A DNA stretch of 64,000 nt, from contig JADYYK010000121.1 of the NCBI GenBank assembly GCA_020853705.1, positions 23,589 to 87,588 of the forward strand. Direction: 5' to 3'. Source of the DNA: Deltaproteobacteria bacterium. GTDB taxonomy: Bacteria; Myxococcota_A; Polyangia; Haliangiales; JADYYK01. Under the pieces are notes generated by a model that ran no database searches, was not told where the DNA came from, and saw nothing but the letters and a program-made list of their open reading frames with translations. Positions within the stretch are counted from its first letter, which is position 1. Each line of letters opens with the position of its first letter. Positions 21,919-32,328 of this stretch are shown here, in pieces. Both the position numbers and the translations under genes were made by a program.

Positions 21919-23835
21919 TCAAGGCGCGAAGAAGGGGGTGCAAATTTCCTGGACCCGCGCCACCACGTCAGCCTTGGTGGTGATGAAGCCGGCGGGCGTA
22001 TAGACGTTGCCCTTGCCCCCCTTCTCGCCCTGCAGGGCGCGCATGCAGACCTTGTAGCCGGGGATGTCGGGCTGCTTGCACAGGGCCTCGCACTCGACCT
22101 TGCGCGCCATCAGGCGCAGGCCGGCGTTGGCGCATGGCCTGTCGCCCTGGGCCAGCGGATCGGCCAGCAGCGCCCGCGCCAGGGTCACGGCGCGCTTGAG
22201 CTTGGCCTTGCCGAGGGCGCTCTCGGCGGTCTGCAGGCGGCGCTCGCACTCGTCACGCAGCGCCTCGGGATCGGCGCCGGGGGCCAGCACCGCCGCGGGC
22301 GCGGGCGCCGAGCCGGTGCCGAAGTTCGGGTTGGTGATGGTCACCGAGTACGACGTCGGCGACGAGGACGGCGCCGGGATCGGGGGCTGGGCCGGGATCG
22401 GATTGGGCGTGCCCATCTGGCTGCTGGCACCTGGCAGCGGGGCGGGCACCGGGGCCGGGTCCTGCGCTGGCGCGGGCGCGGCGGCGGTCGGCCGGGGCTC
22501 GCTGCCCGCGGCGGGCTGCAGCGGGGGCTCGCCCTGACGGGGTGCGCTGGCGACCTCCGCCCCGGTGGGCTGGTCGCTCCCCGGGTCCTTGTCCTTCGAC
22601 TGCCAGGGCCTGAGCACCACCAGCGCGGCGGCCGCCACCGCCAGGGTGGCGCCGATGCCGGCCCACACCACGGCGCGCGAGCGCGGCGCGGCGCCCACGC
22701 CGGTGACCGCACCGGCGGGCGCGGCGGCTGGCACCTGGGCCCCCGCGGCGCTGGCCGCGGTCGCGGCGAAGGCCTCGGCGGGGCGCTGGCCCGATGGCGC
22801 CGGCGTCCCGGCCGCCCCGCTCGCGGCGCCCGCGGCGCCCGCAGAGCCCGCGCCCGAGGCCGCCGAGCTGCCCATCGAGACGGCGCCCGCCATGCCCACC
22901 GCGGTGGCGCCGAACGACAGCGGCGCCCCCAGCGGGCTGTCATCGAAGCCGGGGGCGCGGCAGGCCGCCTCGCAGCGCTCCAGGGCCTCGTCGAAGGCGT
23001 GGGCATCGGCGAAGCGCGCCGCCGGATCCCGCGCCAGGAGCTGCGCGACCACGCCGCGCAGCGGCTCCTGGAAGCGCTCGGGCAGCGGCGGCACCGGATC
23101 GTAGAGCAGCTTGGCGATGAGCTCGGCCAGCGACGCGGCGCGGAACGGCACGTCGCCGGTGAGCAGCTCGTAGAAGATGACCCCGCAGCTGTACAGGTCG
23201 GAGCGCGCGTCGACGCCCTGCCCCTTGACCTGCTCGGGTGACATGTAGCGCGGCGTGCCGACGAACGATCCGGTGGCGGTCAGGCTCTGCTGCGCCTCCG
23301 ACCCGACGTCCTTGGCGATGCCGAAGTCGAGCACCTTGAGGTGGACCTGGCGCGCCCCCGGCGCATAGCGCAGGAGCTTGAGGTTGGCCGGCTTGAGATC
23401 GCGGTGCACGATCCCGCGCCCGTGCACCTCGCTGAGCAGCGAGGCCAGCTGGCGCATGATGGAGATGGCGCGCGAGGGCGAGAACGGGCCGTACTTGGCC
23501 AGGATCTCGGCCAGCTCCTCGCCCTCGACCAGCTCCATGACCAGGAAGGGCAGCTTCTCGCCGCCGACGTCCTCGACGCCGAAGTCGAGCACCTGCGCCA
23601 TCACGGGGTGCGAGATCTTCGACGCCAGCAGCGCCTCGCGCTCGAAGCGCTCGACCGTGCCCGGGGTCTTGAAGGCCTCCGGCATCAAGAGCTTGACCGC
23701 GACCGCCTTGCCGAGGCCGAGCTGGGTGGCGCGATACACCGCGCCGAACGCGCCAGCGCCCAGCCTGGCCTCGATGCGGTAGCTCGTCTTCAGGACCAGG
23801 CCGACCCGCGGGTCGGCTGGCGCGGTCGCCGTCAT
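21919..23835 (-). CDS. Transmembrane Ser/Thr protein kinase (PknB-type), copy B
   Basis: The 638-residue protein has the same layout as the kinase that follows it: LGAGAFGAVY, Lys48, Glu67, HRDLKPANLKLL with Asp146 and Asn151, DFG at 170-172, and GTPRYMSPEQVKG. The kinase domains are nearly identical over long stretches. The linkers and the extracytoplasmic tails differ, although both tails keep spaced Cys residues (CERRLQTAES, CEALCKQPD). A single membrane helix lies at about 387-409. The ATG is preceded by GGGAGG. Divergent sensor tails on near-identical kinases suggest different inputs feeding similar targets. Confidence 0.92.
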   Translation of the reverse strand: MTATAPADPRVGLVLKTSYRIEARLGAGAFGAVYRATQLGLGKAVAVKLLMPEAFKTPGTVERFEREALLASKISHPVMAQVLDFGVEDVGGEKLPFLVMELVEGEELAEILAKYGPFSPSRAISIMRQLASLLSEVHGRGIVHRDLKPANLKLLRYAPGARQVHLKVLDFGIAKDVGSEAQQSLTATGSFVGTPRYMSPEQVKGQGVDARSDLYSCGVIFYELLTGDVPFRAASLAELIAKLLYDPVPPLPERFQEPLRGVVAQLLARDPAARFADAHAFDEALERCEAACRAPGFDDSPLGAPLSFGATAVGMAGAVSMGSSAASGAGSAGAAGAASGAAGTPAPSGQRPAEAFAATAASAAGAQVPAAAPAGAVTGVGAAPRSRAVVWAGIGATLAVAAAALVVLRPWQSKDKDPGSDQPTGAEVASAPRQGEPPLQPAAGSEPRPTAAAPAPAQDPAPVPAPLPGASSQMGTPNPIPAQPPIPAPSSSPTSYSVTITNPNFGTGSAPAPAAVLAPGADPEALRDECERRLQTAESALGKAKLKRAVTLARALLADPLAQGDRPCANAGLRLMARKVECEALCKQPDIPGYKVCMRALQGEKGGKGNVYTPAGFITTKADVVARVQEICTPFFAP

Positions 23836-23875
23836 GCCGATGTGCCTCCCTGCGCTGGATAGTACGTCGGTCAGA

Positions 23876-24415
23876 CTACTCGGGATCCCGCTCCCTTGGG
23901 TCCCCGGAGTGTTCGCGCCGATGGGGATCGGCGGGGTCGAACTCGAACAGCATGACGATGGCGTCCTCGCGGTCCTCGACGTAGTAGTTGGGCCTCACGC
24001 CGACCACCCGGAAGCCATGTGCGCGGTACAGCCCGAGCGCGACCTGGTTGGAGCGCCGCACCTCCAAGGTCACGTACTTGCAGCGATGTCGGGCGGCGAA
24101 CTCCAGCACATGGACCAGCAGCCGGGTGGCATGACCGCGCCGACGCTGCTCGGTGTGGGTCGCGATGTTGAGGATGTGGACCTCGTCACGCACCAGCCAG
24201 TAGTTCGCGAAGGCGACCGCCCGCTCGCGGGTCCCGTCCGTGGGCCGCTCGCGCATGACGTCGAGGTAGGCCCATTCGCGACACAGCTCCTCCAGGAAGA
24301 TCTGGCGGGTCCACGGCGCCTTGAAGGCGCGGCGCTCGATGTCGACCACGTCATCGAGGTCAGCCTCCTGACAGGGCCCGACCTCGTACACCCGATCCCG
24401 CACCGACAACGCCAT
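23876..24415 (-). CDS. rimI: GNAT N-acetyltransferase, RimI-like
   Basis: The 179-residue protein is a GNAT enzyme with the acetyl-CoA pyrophosphate loop QRRRGHATRLL, then VTLEVRRSNQVALGLYRAHGFR, which is the RimI-specific C-terminal signature. RimI acetylates the N-terminal Ala of ribosomal protein S18. The ATG follows closely on the transporter gene upstream. The C-terminal ~20 residues are charged and not conserved in the family. A different N-terminal acetyltransferase target cannot be ruled out. Confidence 0.83.
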   Translation of the reverse strand: MALSVRDRVYEVGPCQEADLDDVVDIERRAFKAPWTRQIFLEELCREWAYLDVMRERPTDGTRERAVAFANYWLVRDEVHILNIATHTEQRRRGHATRLLVHVLEFAARHRCKYVTLEVRRSNQVALGLYRAHGFRVVGVRPNYYVEDREDAIVMLFEFDPADPHRREHSGDPRERDPE

Positions 24416-24450
24416 TCCAGCCCAAGGATGCCACGCCGGGCGCGGCCTCG

Positions 24451-25422
24451 CTACTGGGCGTCGATCTGCGCCGAGTGCCCGGCGGCGGCCCGCGCCGCGG
24501 CGCTGGCGGCCTCGAGATCGATGCCGCACTCGATGTAGATCCGCCGCAGCAGGGGCAGCTCGGCGCGCAGCAAGACCTCCATCTCGTCGGTCTTGCGCGC
24601 GATGTCGGCGCCGCGATCGTCGTCGGGGAACACCACCTTGATGGCGGCGATGACGTCCTCGGGGCCGATGTGCATGGTGCGCAGATTGATGAAGCGCTTG
24701 ATGCCCGGGTAGGCCTTCACGATCTCGACGATGCGGTCGCGATCGGAGCGGCGCACCGACTCGCCCAGCAGCAGCGACTTGGTCTCGCGCGCGGCGAACA
24801 CCGCCACCGCCAGCAGCACCAGGCCGACCACGATCGACGCCGCGCCATCGACCCAGGCCAGATCGAGCTGGCGGGCCAGGAAGATGCCGACCAGCGCGAC
24901 CGCCAGGCCGACCAGCGCGGCCAGATCCTCGAACAGCACGATGAGGACCACCGGGTCGCGGGCGTCGCTGATGGTCTCGGAGAGCGAGCGCCCGGCCTTG
25001 ATCTTCTTGAACTCCTTCCACGCGGTGCGCAGCGAGAACAGCTCCAGCAGCATCGAGCCGCCGAGCACCGCGTAGGCCCAGCGCGGATCGCCGTCGTGCG
25101 CGTTGCCCGGGTGCATCACCTTGTGGATGCCCTCGTAGATCGAGTAGGTCGCCCCGATGGTGAACATCGTGATGGCGACGATGAAGGCCCAGAAGTAGTT
25201 CTCCGCGCCGTACCCGAACTCATGGCGGTCGTCGGCCTGCTTCTGCGAGCGCTTGATGCCCAGCAGCAGGAAGACCTGGTTCCCGGTGTCCGCGATGGAG
25301 TGCGCGAACTCGGCGAACATGGCGGCCGAACGCGCGAAGATCGCGGCGACCAGCTTGAGGATGGCGATGCCCAGGTTCGCGAACAGCGCGGCCAGGACGA
25401 CCTTGGTGCCCCCGTGGGCCAT
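24451..25422 (-). CDS. Cation diffusion facilitator transporter, ZnT9-like
   Basis: The 323-residue membrane protein has six predicted helices. Helix 2 contains the metal site HSIADTGNQ (His-x3-Asp), and helix 5 has FEDLAAL, where classic CDF proteins have His-x3-Asp. This Glu-Asp form is characteristic of the SLC30A9/ZnT9-like branch. A cytoplasmic domain of about 90 residues follows (RIVEIVKAYPGIKRFINLRTMHIGPEDV). CDF proteins export divalent cations such as Zn2+ or Mn2+ against protons; the altered site means metal and direction are uncertain. It lies between ysxC and rimI on the same strand. Confidence 0.87.
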   Translation of the reverse strand: MAHGGTKVVLAALFANLGIAILKLVAAIFARSAAMFAEFAHSIADTGNQVFLLLGIKRSQKQADDRHEFGYGAENYFWAFIVAITMFTIGATYSIYEGIHKVMHPGNAHDGDPRWAYAVLGGSMLLELFSLRTAWKEFKKIKAGRSLSETISDARDPVVLIVLFEDLAALVGLAVALVGIFLARQLDLAWVDGAASIVVGLVLLAVAVFAARETKSLLLGESVRRSDRDRIVEIVKAYPGIKRFINLRTMHIGPEDVIAAIKVVFPDDDRGADIARKTDEMEVLLRAELPLLRRIYIECGIDLEAASAAARAAAGHSAQIDAQ

Positions 25423-25431
25423 GGGCGCAGC

Positions 25432-26046
25432 CTACTCGGTCTCGCACGCGCGCGAAAGCAATCGGATGAGGTCGGCCTTGCCTTCGCCGGTCTCTGCGGA
25501 AAAACCGAGGGGTGAACGCGACATTCCCAGCTCCTGACCGATGGCGACCAGGGCCGGCTTCTGCGCCGCCTTGCCCAGCTTGTCGAGCTTGGTGCCGACC
25601 ACGATGGATGGCAGCGGCAGCGCGGCCAGCCACTCCAGCAGATCGCGCTCCTCGGCCTCGGCGCCGCGGCGAACATCGACGATCACCACCATGGCGCGCA
25701 GCGTGGGGCGCCCGGTGACATAGCCCTCGATCATGTGCTGCCAGGCCGCGCGCTCGCTGCGCGCGACCTTGGCGTAGCCATAGCCGGGCAGGTCGACCAG
25801 GCCGACCTCGCGCTTGCCCTTGGCGCCGGGCAGCCGCGCGGCGAAGAAGTTCACCAGCCGGGTGCGCCCCGGGGTGCTCGAGGTGCGCGCCAGCGGTCGC
25901 CCCAGCAGCGTGTTGAGCAGCGAGGATTTGCCCACGTTGGAGCGGCCCGCGAAGGCGATCTCGGGGTAACTCGGGGGCGGGAAGTTGTCGGGGCTGGTCC
26001 CGCTCGCCACGAAGCGCGGGTCCTCCAGCCGGAGCGTCACGGCCAT
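25432..26046 (-). CDS. ysxC: Ribosome biogenesis GTPase YsxC/EngB
   Basis: The 204-residue protein has the EngB layout: P-loop GRSNVGKS at 34-41, TSSTPGRTR (switch I), VDLPGYGYAKV (G3), VVGTKLDK (G4) and GFSAETGEG (G5). It acts in late 50S ribosomal subunit assembly. The ATG at 26046 has GGAGG just upstream; an in-frame GTG five codons earlier is possible. It is divergent from coaE across 51 bases. Confidence 0.94.
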   Translation of the reverse strand: MAVTLRLEDPRFVASGTSPDNFPPPSYPEIAFAGRSNVGKSSLLNTLLGRPLARTSSTPGRTRLVNFFAARLPGAKGKREVGLVDLPGYGYAKVARSERAAWQHMIEGYVTGRPTLRAMVVIVDVRRGAEAEERDLLEWLAALPLPSIVVGTKLDKLGKAAQKPALVAIGQELGMSRSPLGFSAETGEGKADLIRLLSRACETE

Positions 26047-26063
26047 CACCCTCCGTACCACGG

Positions 26064-26092
26064 TTGACCGCGGCCCGCACGTTGGCTACACG
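26064..26092 (+). promoter_or_regulatory. Sigma-70-like promoter of coaE, predicted nearly leaderless
   Basis: TTGACC (26064-26069), 17 bases, then TACACG (26087-26092) inside GGCTACACG. The -35 is strong and the -10 weak. The ATG of coaE begins five bases after the -10, so the transcript would start at or next to the start codon. Confidence 0.5.
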
Positions 26093-26097
26093 GAGAC

Positions 26098-26736
26098 ATG
26101 ACGCCGCGGGTGATCGGGCTGACGGGGGGCATCGCGAGCGGCAAGAGCACGGTCTCGGCCGAGCTGCGCCGCCTGGGCGCGCCGGTCATCGACGCCGACG
26201 AGATCGCGCGCGACGTGGTCGCCCCGGGGACGCCGGCGCTGGCCGAGATCGTGGCCGAGTTCGGCGCCGAGTACCTGGCCGCGGATGGCACCCTGGATCG
26301 CAAGCGGCTGGGCGCCCTGGTGTTCGCGGAGCCGGCGCGGCGCGCGCGCCTGAACGCCATCACCCACCCGCGCGTGGGCGCCGAGACCGCGCGGCGCACC
26401 CAGGAGCTGGGCGCCGCCGGCCACCCGGTCGTGATCTACGACGTGCCCCTGCTGGTCGAGAGCCGCCTGCACGAGGCCATGGCGGGCGTCATCGTGGTCT
26501 CGGTGCCGCGCGAGGTGCAGCTCCGCCGCCTGATGGCGCGCGATGGCATCGACCTGGCCGCCGCCGAGGCGCGCCTGGCCGCGCAGCTGCCGCTGGAGGC
26601 CAAGCTGAAGGTGGCCGACTATGTCATCGACAACGCGGGCAGCGTCGAGGACACCCGCCGCCAGACCGCCGTGGTATGGCAGGATATTGTCGCAGGTGGC
26701 CCGCGCCGCCCGCGCGGTCAGGGAGGAGCCTCGTGA
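26098..26736 (+). CDS. coaE: Dephospho-CoA kinase
   Basis: The 212-residue protein has the P-loop GGIASGKST (10-18), VIDADEIAR and the conserved RLGALVF and LNAITHP segments, all typical of CoaE, which phosphorylates dephospho-CoA in the last step of coenzyme A synthesis. There is a weak AGA-only ribosome site before the ATG. The stop overlaps the following SDR gene (GTGA). Confidence 0.95.
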   Translation: MTPRVIGLTGGIASGKSTVSAELRRLGAPVIDADEIARDVVAPGTPALAEIVAEFGAEYLAADGTLDRKRLGALVFAEPARRARLNAITHPRVGAETARRTQELGAAGHPVVIYDVPLLVESRLHEAMAGVIVVSVPREVQLRRLMARDGIDLAAAEARLAAQLPLEAKLKVADYVIDNAGSVEDTRRQTAVVWQDIVAGGPRRPRGQGGAS

Positions 26737-27911
26737 GCATCGCCAGCAGTCCAGGCAACAACGGCAACGGGGGGCCGCCGGCGAGCGGGCGGTCCGCTGC
26801 GAGCGCCGGGGCCGAGACCGTGCTGGTCACCGGCTTTCCGTCCTACGTGGCCAAGCGCATGGTGCGCAAGGTCGTGGCCGCCGACGCCGAGGTGCGCGTG
26901 GTCATGCTGGCGCGCGACAAGTTCCAGGCCGCGGCGCAGGAGTTCATCGCCGGGCTGCCGCCGGACCTCGGCGCCCGGGTCGAGATCGCGCTGGGCGACA
27001 TCTGCGACATGGATCTCGGGCTGGCCGGCGCCGACTACCGCAAGCTGGTCGATCGGGTCACCGCGATCCACCACCTGGCCGCGATCTACCACCACGGGGT
27101 GCCGCGCGATCAGACCCGCCGGGTCAACGTCGAGGGCACCAAGAACGTGCTCGAGATGGCCGGCGACTGCGGCCAGCTGACGCGGCTTTGCCACTACTCG
27201 ACGGCGTCGGTGTCGGGCGACCGCAAGGGCGTCATCACCGAGGACGAGCTCGACGAGAACCAGGGCTTTCACAACGCCTACGAGGAGACCAAGTTCCTGG
27301 CCGAGCGCCTGGTGCGCGGCCGTCTCGGCAAGCTGCCCATCACCATCTTCCGCCCCGGCATCATCGTGGGCGACTCGCAGAGCGGCGAGATCGACAAGTT
27401 CGACGGGCCCTACTACCTGATGGTCCTCATCGTGACCTCGCCGCTGGACGTGCACCTACCGCTGCCCGGCAAGGGCTCGGCGCCGCTGTCGGTGGTGCCG
27501 GTCGACTTCGTGGTCGACGCCGCACACGCGCTGTGGCGCACGCCCGAGGCGACCGGCAAGACCTACCACCTGACCGATCCGGCGCCGCTGGCGGCGCGGA
27601 CGATCTACGAGGTCATCGCGGCGCGCGCGCACAAGAAGGCGCCGCGCGGGTCGATCCCGTCGGGGATCGCGCGGGCCCTGCTGCGCACCCCGGGCCTGGC
27701 CAAGATGGCGCGCGCCCCGCTGGCCTTCCTCGACGCCTTCAACCACATGGCCTTCTACAACTGTCGCAACACGCTGGAGGACCTGCGTGCCACCGGGATC
27801 CATTGCCCGTCGTTCGAGCGCTACGTCGACAACCTCATCGGCTATGTCCGCGAGGTGCACGCGCAGCGCAAGCAGAAGCTCGACGCCGAGGTCTTCGATC
27901 CGTTCGATTGA
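26733..27911 (+). CDS. Extended SDR / thioester-reductase-like NAD(P)-binding protein
   Basis: The GTG start overlaps the coaE stop (GTGA), giving 392 residues. After a flexible 25-residue leader comes [15 protein letters not shown]. This corresponds to the SDR dinucleotide loop, but Tyr-Val-Ala-Lys replaces the second and third Gly. It continues with [30 protein letters not shown] and [12 protein letters not shown], the active-site Tyr-x3-Lys. This pattern fits the NAD-binding_4 (male-sterility/thioester reductase) group that acts on acyl thioesters or long-chain substrates. The lack of the full GxxGxxG motif is unusual. Coupling to coaE may hint at a CoA-linked substrate, but this is inference. 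Confidence 0.78.
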   Translation: MSIASSPGNNGNGGPPASGRSAASAGAETVLVTGFPSYVAKRMVRKVVAADAEVRVVMLARDKFQAAAQEFIAGLPPDLGARVEIALGDICDMDLGLAGADYRKLVDRVTAIHHLAAIYHHGVPRDQTRRVNVEGTKNVLEMAGDCGQLTRLCHYSTASVSGDRKGVITEDELDENQGFHNAYEETKFLAERLVRGRLGKLPITIFRPGIIVGDSQSGEIDKFDGPYYLMVLIVTSPLDVHLPLPGKGSAPLSVVPVDFVVDAAHALWRTPEATGKTYHLTDPAPLAARTIYEVIAARAHKKAPRGSIPSGIARALLRTPGLAKMARAPLAFLDAFNHMAFYNCRNTLEDLRATGIHCPSFERYVDNLIGYVREVHAQRKQKLDAEVFDPFD

Positions 27912-27917
27912 GCACAG

Positions 27918-27944
27918 GCGTCCGACGCGTCCGATGCGTCCGAT
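27918..27944. repeat. Nonanucleotide tandem repeat (GCGTCCGAY)3
   Basis: Three 9-base units fill most of the 48-base gap after the SDR gene, just before the ribosome site (AGGAGG) of the metallo-hydrolase gene. The units differ only in the last base. Possible slippage site; no protein or hairpin is associated. Confidence 0.75.
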
Positions 27945-27959
27945 GACAGGAGGCCGGGT

Positions 27960-28781
27960 ATGAGCGTCTCGGGTGGTGGACCGCCGGTGCGCGGTCAGAG
28001 CCTGGTTCGCACCACGGGCGGCACGGTCAAATCCAGCGCGCTGGCCTTCGTGCCGCTGGGCGTCGGCGACGCCTTCACCGCCAAGTACTACACCTCGTGC
28101 ATCGCGGTGGAGTCGCAGGGCTCGCGGCTGCTCATCGACTGCCCGCACCCGATCCGCAAGATCCTGCGCGAGGGCGGCGAGCGCGCCGGCACCCCGATGG
28201 ACGTCGGGGACTTCCTCGGCGTGGTCATCACGCACCTGCACGCCGACCACGCCTCGGGGCTGGAGGGCTTCGGCTACTTCTCGTACTTCGCGCTGCAGCG
28301 CAAGGCCACCGTGCTGGCGCACCCGGCGGTGGCCCGGCGGCTGTGGGATGGCCACCTGGCCGCGGGCATGGAGTGTCTGATGCCCGGGGTCGGACAGGCG
28401 CCGGCGCCGCGCGGCTTCGACGACTACTTCGACCTGCGCCAGCTCGACGAGGCCGGGCCGATCACGCTGGGGCCGTTCTCGATCGAGTGCCGGCGCACGG
28501 TGCACCACATCCCGACCAGCGCGCTGCGCATCCGGGCCGGCGGGCGCACCCTGGGGATCTCGTCGGACACCGCCTTCGATCCGTCGCTGATCGAGTGGCT
28601 GTCCAGCGCCGACCTCATCATCCACGAGACCAACCTCGGCGTGCACACGCCCTACGAGCAGCTGGCAGCGCTGCCGGCCGCGCTGCGCGCGCGCATGCGC
28701 CTCATCCACTACACCGACCAGTTCGATCTGGCGGGCAGCGTGATCGAACCGCTCGAGCAGGGCCGTCGTTACAGCGTGTAA
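27960..28781 (+). CDS. MBL-fold metallo-hydrolase, RNase Z-like group
   Basis: The 273-residue protein has the two-metal motif HLHADH (His92, His94, Asp96, His97), a further His in VHHIPTSALR and SSDTAFDPS with the bridging Asp, then a late IHYTDQ His. This arrangement resembles RNase Z/ElaC-like and phosphonate or cyclic-phosphodiester hydrolases, but the tRNA-binding flexible arm of true RNase Z is not evident. The ATG follows AGGAGG at good spacing. It is the last gene of a short plus-strand operon and converges on the TPR gene. Substrate unknown. Confidence 0.83.
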   Translation: MSVSGGGPPVRGQSLVRTTGGTVKSSALAFVPLGVGDAFTAKYYTSCIAVESQGSRLLIDCPHPIRKILREGGERAGTPMDVGDFLGVVITHLHADHASGLEGFGYFSYFALQRKATVLAHPAVARRLWDGHLAAGMECLMPGVGQAPAPRGFDDYFDLRQLDEAGPITLGPFSIECRRTVHHIPTSALRIRAGGRTLGISSDTAFDPSLIEWLSSADLIIHETNLGVHTPYEQLAALPAALRARMRLIHYTDQFDLAGSVIEPLEQGRRYSV

Positions 28782-28806
28782 ATAGACTCGGAGCTGAAAC
28801 GCCGCG

Positions 28807-30318
28807 CTATCGCACTTCCAGGTAGCCCTTGCGGACCAGCTGGGCGAGCAGGCGCAGGGCGTCGAAGCGCGGCATGCCGGCGATGTCGAGGATCTCCTCG
28901 ATGGTCAGCGCGCCGTCGATGCGCGACAGCAGGAAGGCGGCGCGGTGGTCGAGATCGCCAGCGCCGAGCTGGTGCACCGGCACGCAGATCGCGGGCACCT
29001 GGCTGGTGGGCCCGATGAAGGCCTCGAAGATCGCGCTCAGGAGCTCCTTGTGGCGCTGCAGCGTGGCGGCGCCCAGCGCGCCATCGCCGGCGGCGCGCAG
29101 CGCGATCTCGGCGTGGTCGAGCGCGGACGAGGTGTCGCCCTGCTGCAGGGCCTGGCGCGCGATGCTGATGACGCCCTCGACCTGGGCGCGCTCGCGCAGC
29201 TCGTCGGCCGCGGCGACCGGCCCCGGCCGCACCCCGGTGACCCCGTCGTCGTCGGGCAGCGCCGCGCGGCCCTCGGCGACCTCGAGCAGCTCGCCGAGGC
29301 CGAGCGCGCCCAGCTCGAGGCCGGGCGGACCGGGCAGCAGGCCGGGGTCGATCTCGACCGAGGGCTGGTCGCGCTCGCTGGCCTCCAGGCTGCCCGGATA
29401 GCGCGCCGGCACGCCGCCCGCGAAGTGACGGGTGCTGGTGCGCTCCCCGGTGCCAGTGTGCTCGGGCGGACCGTCGTCCATCGGCAGCGCCCCCGGCAGC
29501 GGGCCCACCCCGGAGCCCTCCTCGGGCAGCAGCGCCAGGTCATGGTCGCGCAGGCGGTACAGCGTGCTCTCGCCGGTGGCGCTGTCCGCGAAGTCGGGGC
29601 CGGTGCCGAAGCGATGCGGCCGCCCCGGCGGCGCGGGCGCCTGCGCGGGCTGCGCCGTCAGCGCGGCGGCCCGCTGCTGCGCCGCCGCCCCCGCCGCCCC
29701 GGCCGGGGCGCGCGTCGCCGCGGCCATCGGCGCCGCCGGGGTGCGCCGCGCCAGCGGCGGCAGCGCGCGCGCGCCGGTCGGGATCGACCCCAGCTCGGCC
29801 AGCGGGAAGCCCTCCAGATCACCCCCGGTGGCGGGCGCCGGGCCGGCGAAGGTCCCGGTCTCAGGGCCTGGACCCGGGCCACCGTGACCCGCCGCTGCCT
29901 CGGGCGGCGGCGGCAGCGGCGCCACCTGCTCGAGATCCCAGCCGGTGTCCAGGCCCGGCTCCTCGGCCACCCCGGGCGGGCGCGGCAAGCCGACCACCCC
30001 CGAGTCACCGGCCCGCGAGACCTCGATCTCGGCGTAGTCGTCGCCGCGCGAGCGCACCGGCGCGTCACCCAGCGGGACGCCGGCCCGCTGCGCCGCCTCC
30101 GCGGCCTCGCGCGCGGCCTTGAAGGCCGCCTCCAGGCCGCTGAAGTTCTCGCGCACATACTTCACGTATTGCCCGGCCTGCACGTGCTCGGGCTCCAGCG
30201 CCAGCGCGTGCTCCCACTCGCTCAGCGCCGCCTCCAGCTGCCCCGCGCCATAGCGCTCCAGGCCGCGCGCGACCAGCTTGGTCACCCGGGACTTCACGCT
30301 ATCCGGCCCGGCGGCCAC
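28807..30318 (-). CDS. TPR-containing protein with C-terminal SRIDG domain
   Basis: The N-terminus (about 10-60) is a TPR-like helical pair (GLERYGAGQLEAALSEWEHA). Then follows a long Pro/Gly/Ala-rich region. The last ~110 residues have helices plus a small domain: AAFLLSRIDGALTIEEILDI with AGMPRFDALRLLAQLVRKGYL. The same small domain appears at the N-terminus of the J-domain protein upstream in this cluster (YFVLSRVDGKTSLRQI), a link I see directly in the sequence. The gene starts six bases after the Hsp70 stop and is surely cotranscribed with it. It is likely a client adaptor or regulator working with this Hsp70; the precise role is unknown. No signal peptide. Confidence 0.7.
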   Translation of the reverse strand: MAAGPDSVKSRVTKLVARGLERYGAGQLEAALSEWEHALALEPEHVQAGQYVKYVRENFSGLEAAFKAAREAAEAAQRAGVPLGDAPVRSRGDDYAEIEVSRAGDSGVVGLPRPPGVAEEPGLDTGWDLEQVAPLPPPPEAAAGHGGPGPGPETGTFAGPAPATGGDLEGFPLAELGSIPTGARALPPLARRTPAAPMAAATRAPAGAAGAAAQQRAAALTAQPAQAPAPPGRPHRFGTGPDFADSATGESTLYRLRDHDLALLPEEGSGVGPLPGALPMDDGPPEHTGTGERTSTRHFAGGVPARYPGSLEASERDQPSVEIDPGLLPGPPGLELGALGLGELLEVAEGRAALPDDDGVTGVRPGPVAAADELRERAQVEGVISIARQALQQGDTSSALDHAEIALRAAGDGALGAATLQRHKELLSAIFEAFIGPTSQVPAICVPVHQLGAGDLDHRAAFLLSRIDGALTIEEILDIAGMPRFDALRLLAQLVRKGYLEVR

Positions 30319-30324
30319 GCTCCG

Positions 30325-32154
<1,830 letters not shown>

Positions 32155-32208
32155 ATGCGGCCTGTCCCCTGTGTGGGGGGTGCGGGGTCGGAACGGCTGC
32201 CCCGCCTC

Positions 32209-32237
32209 TTTTTACCACAGCAGGCTCAACACTCCAA
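32209..32237 (-). promoter_or_regulatory. Possible promoter of the Hsp70-TPR pair
   Basis: On the minus strand TTGGAG (32237-32232), 17 bases, TAAAAA (32214-32209). Four of six matches in each box. The spacing and the location in the only sizeable gap of this cluster support it, but the boxes are imperfect. No CIRCE-type inverted repeat is present. Confidence 0.4.
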
Positions 32238-32274
32238 GTTCGCGGCGCGGCTCGATTTTTGCCGTCCTGCTGCT

Positions 32275-32328
32275 GCCCTTGCCCTTGCCCTCGCCCTTGC
32301 CCTTACCCTTACCCTTGCCCTTACCCTT
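32275..32328. repeat. Hexanucleotide microsatellite (RCCCTT)9 containing a gene stop codon
   Basis: Nine hexamers: five GCCCTT, one GCCCTC and three ACCCTT. On the minus strand they read AAGGGC/AAGGGT. The stop codon of the J-domain gene (TAA, 32323-32321) is created where a GCCCTT unit meets an ACCCTT unit, so the repeat defines the end of that protein. Copy number or unit changes would alter the C-terminus. Confidence 0.9.
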
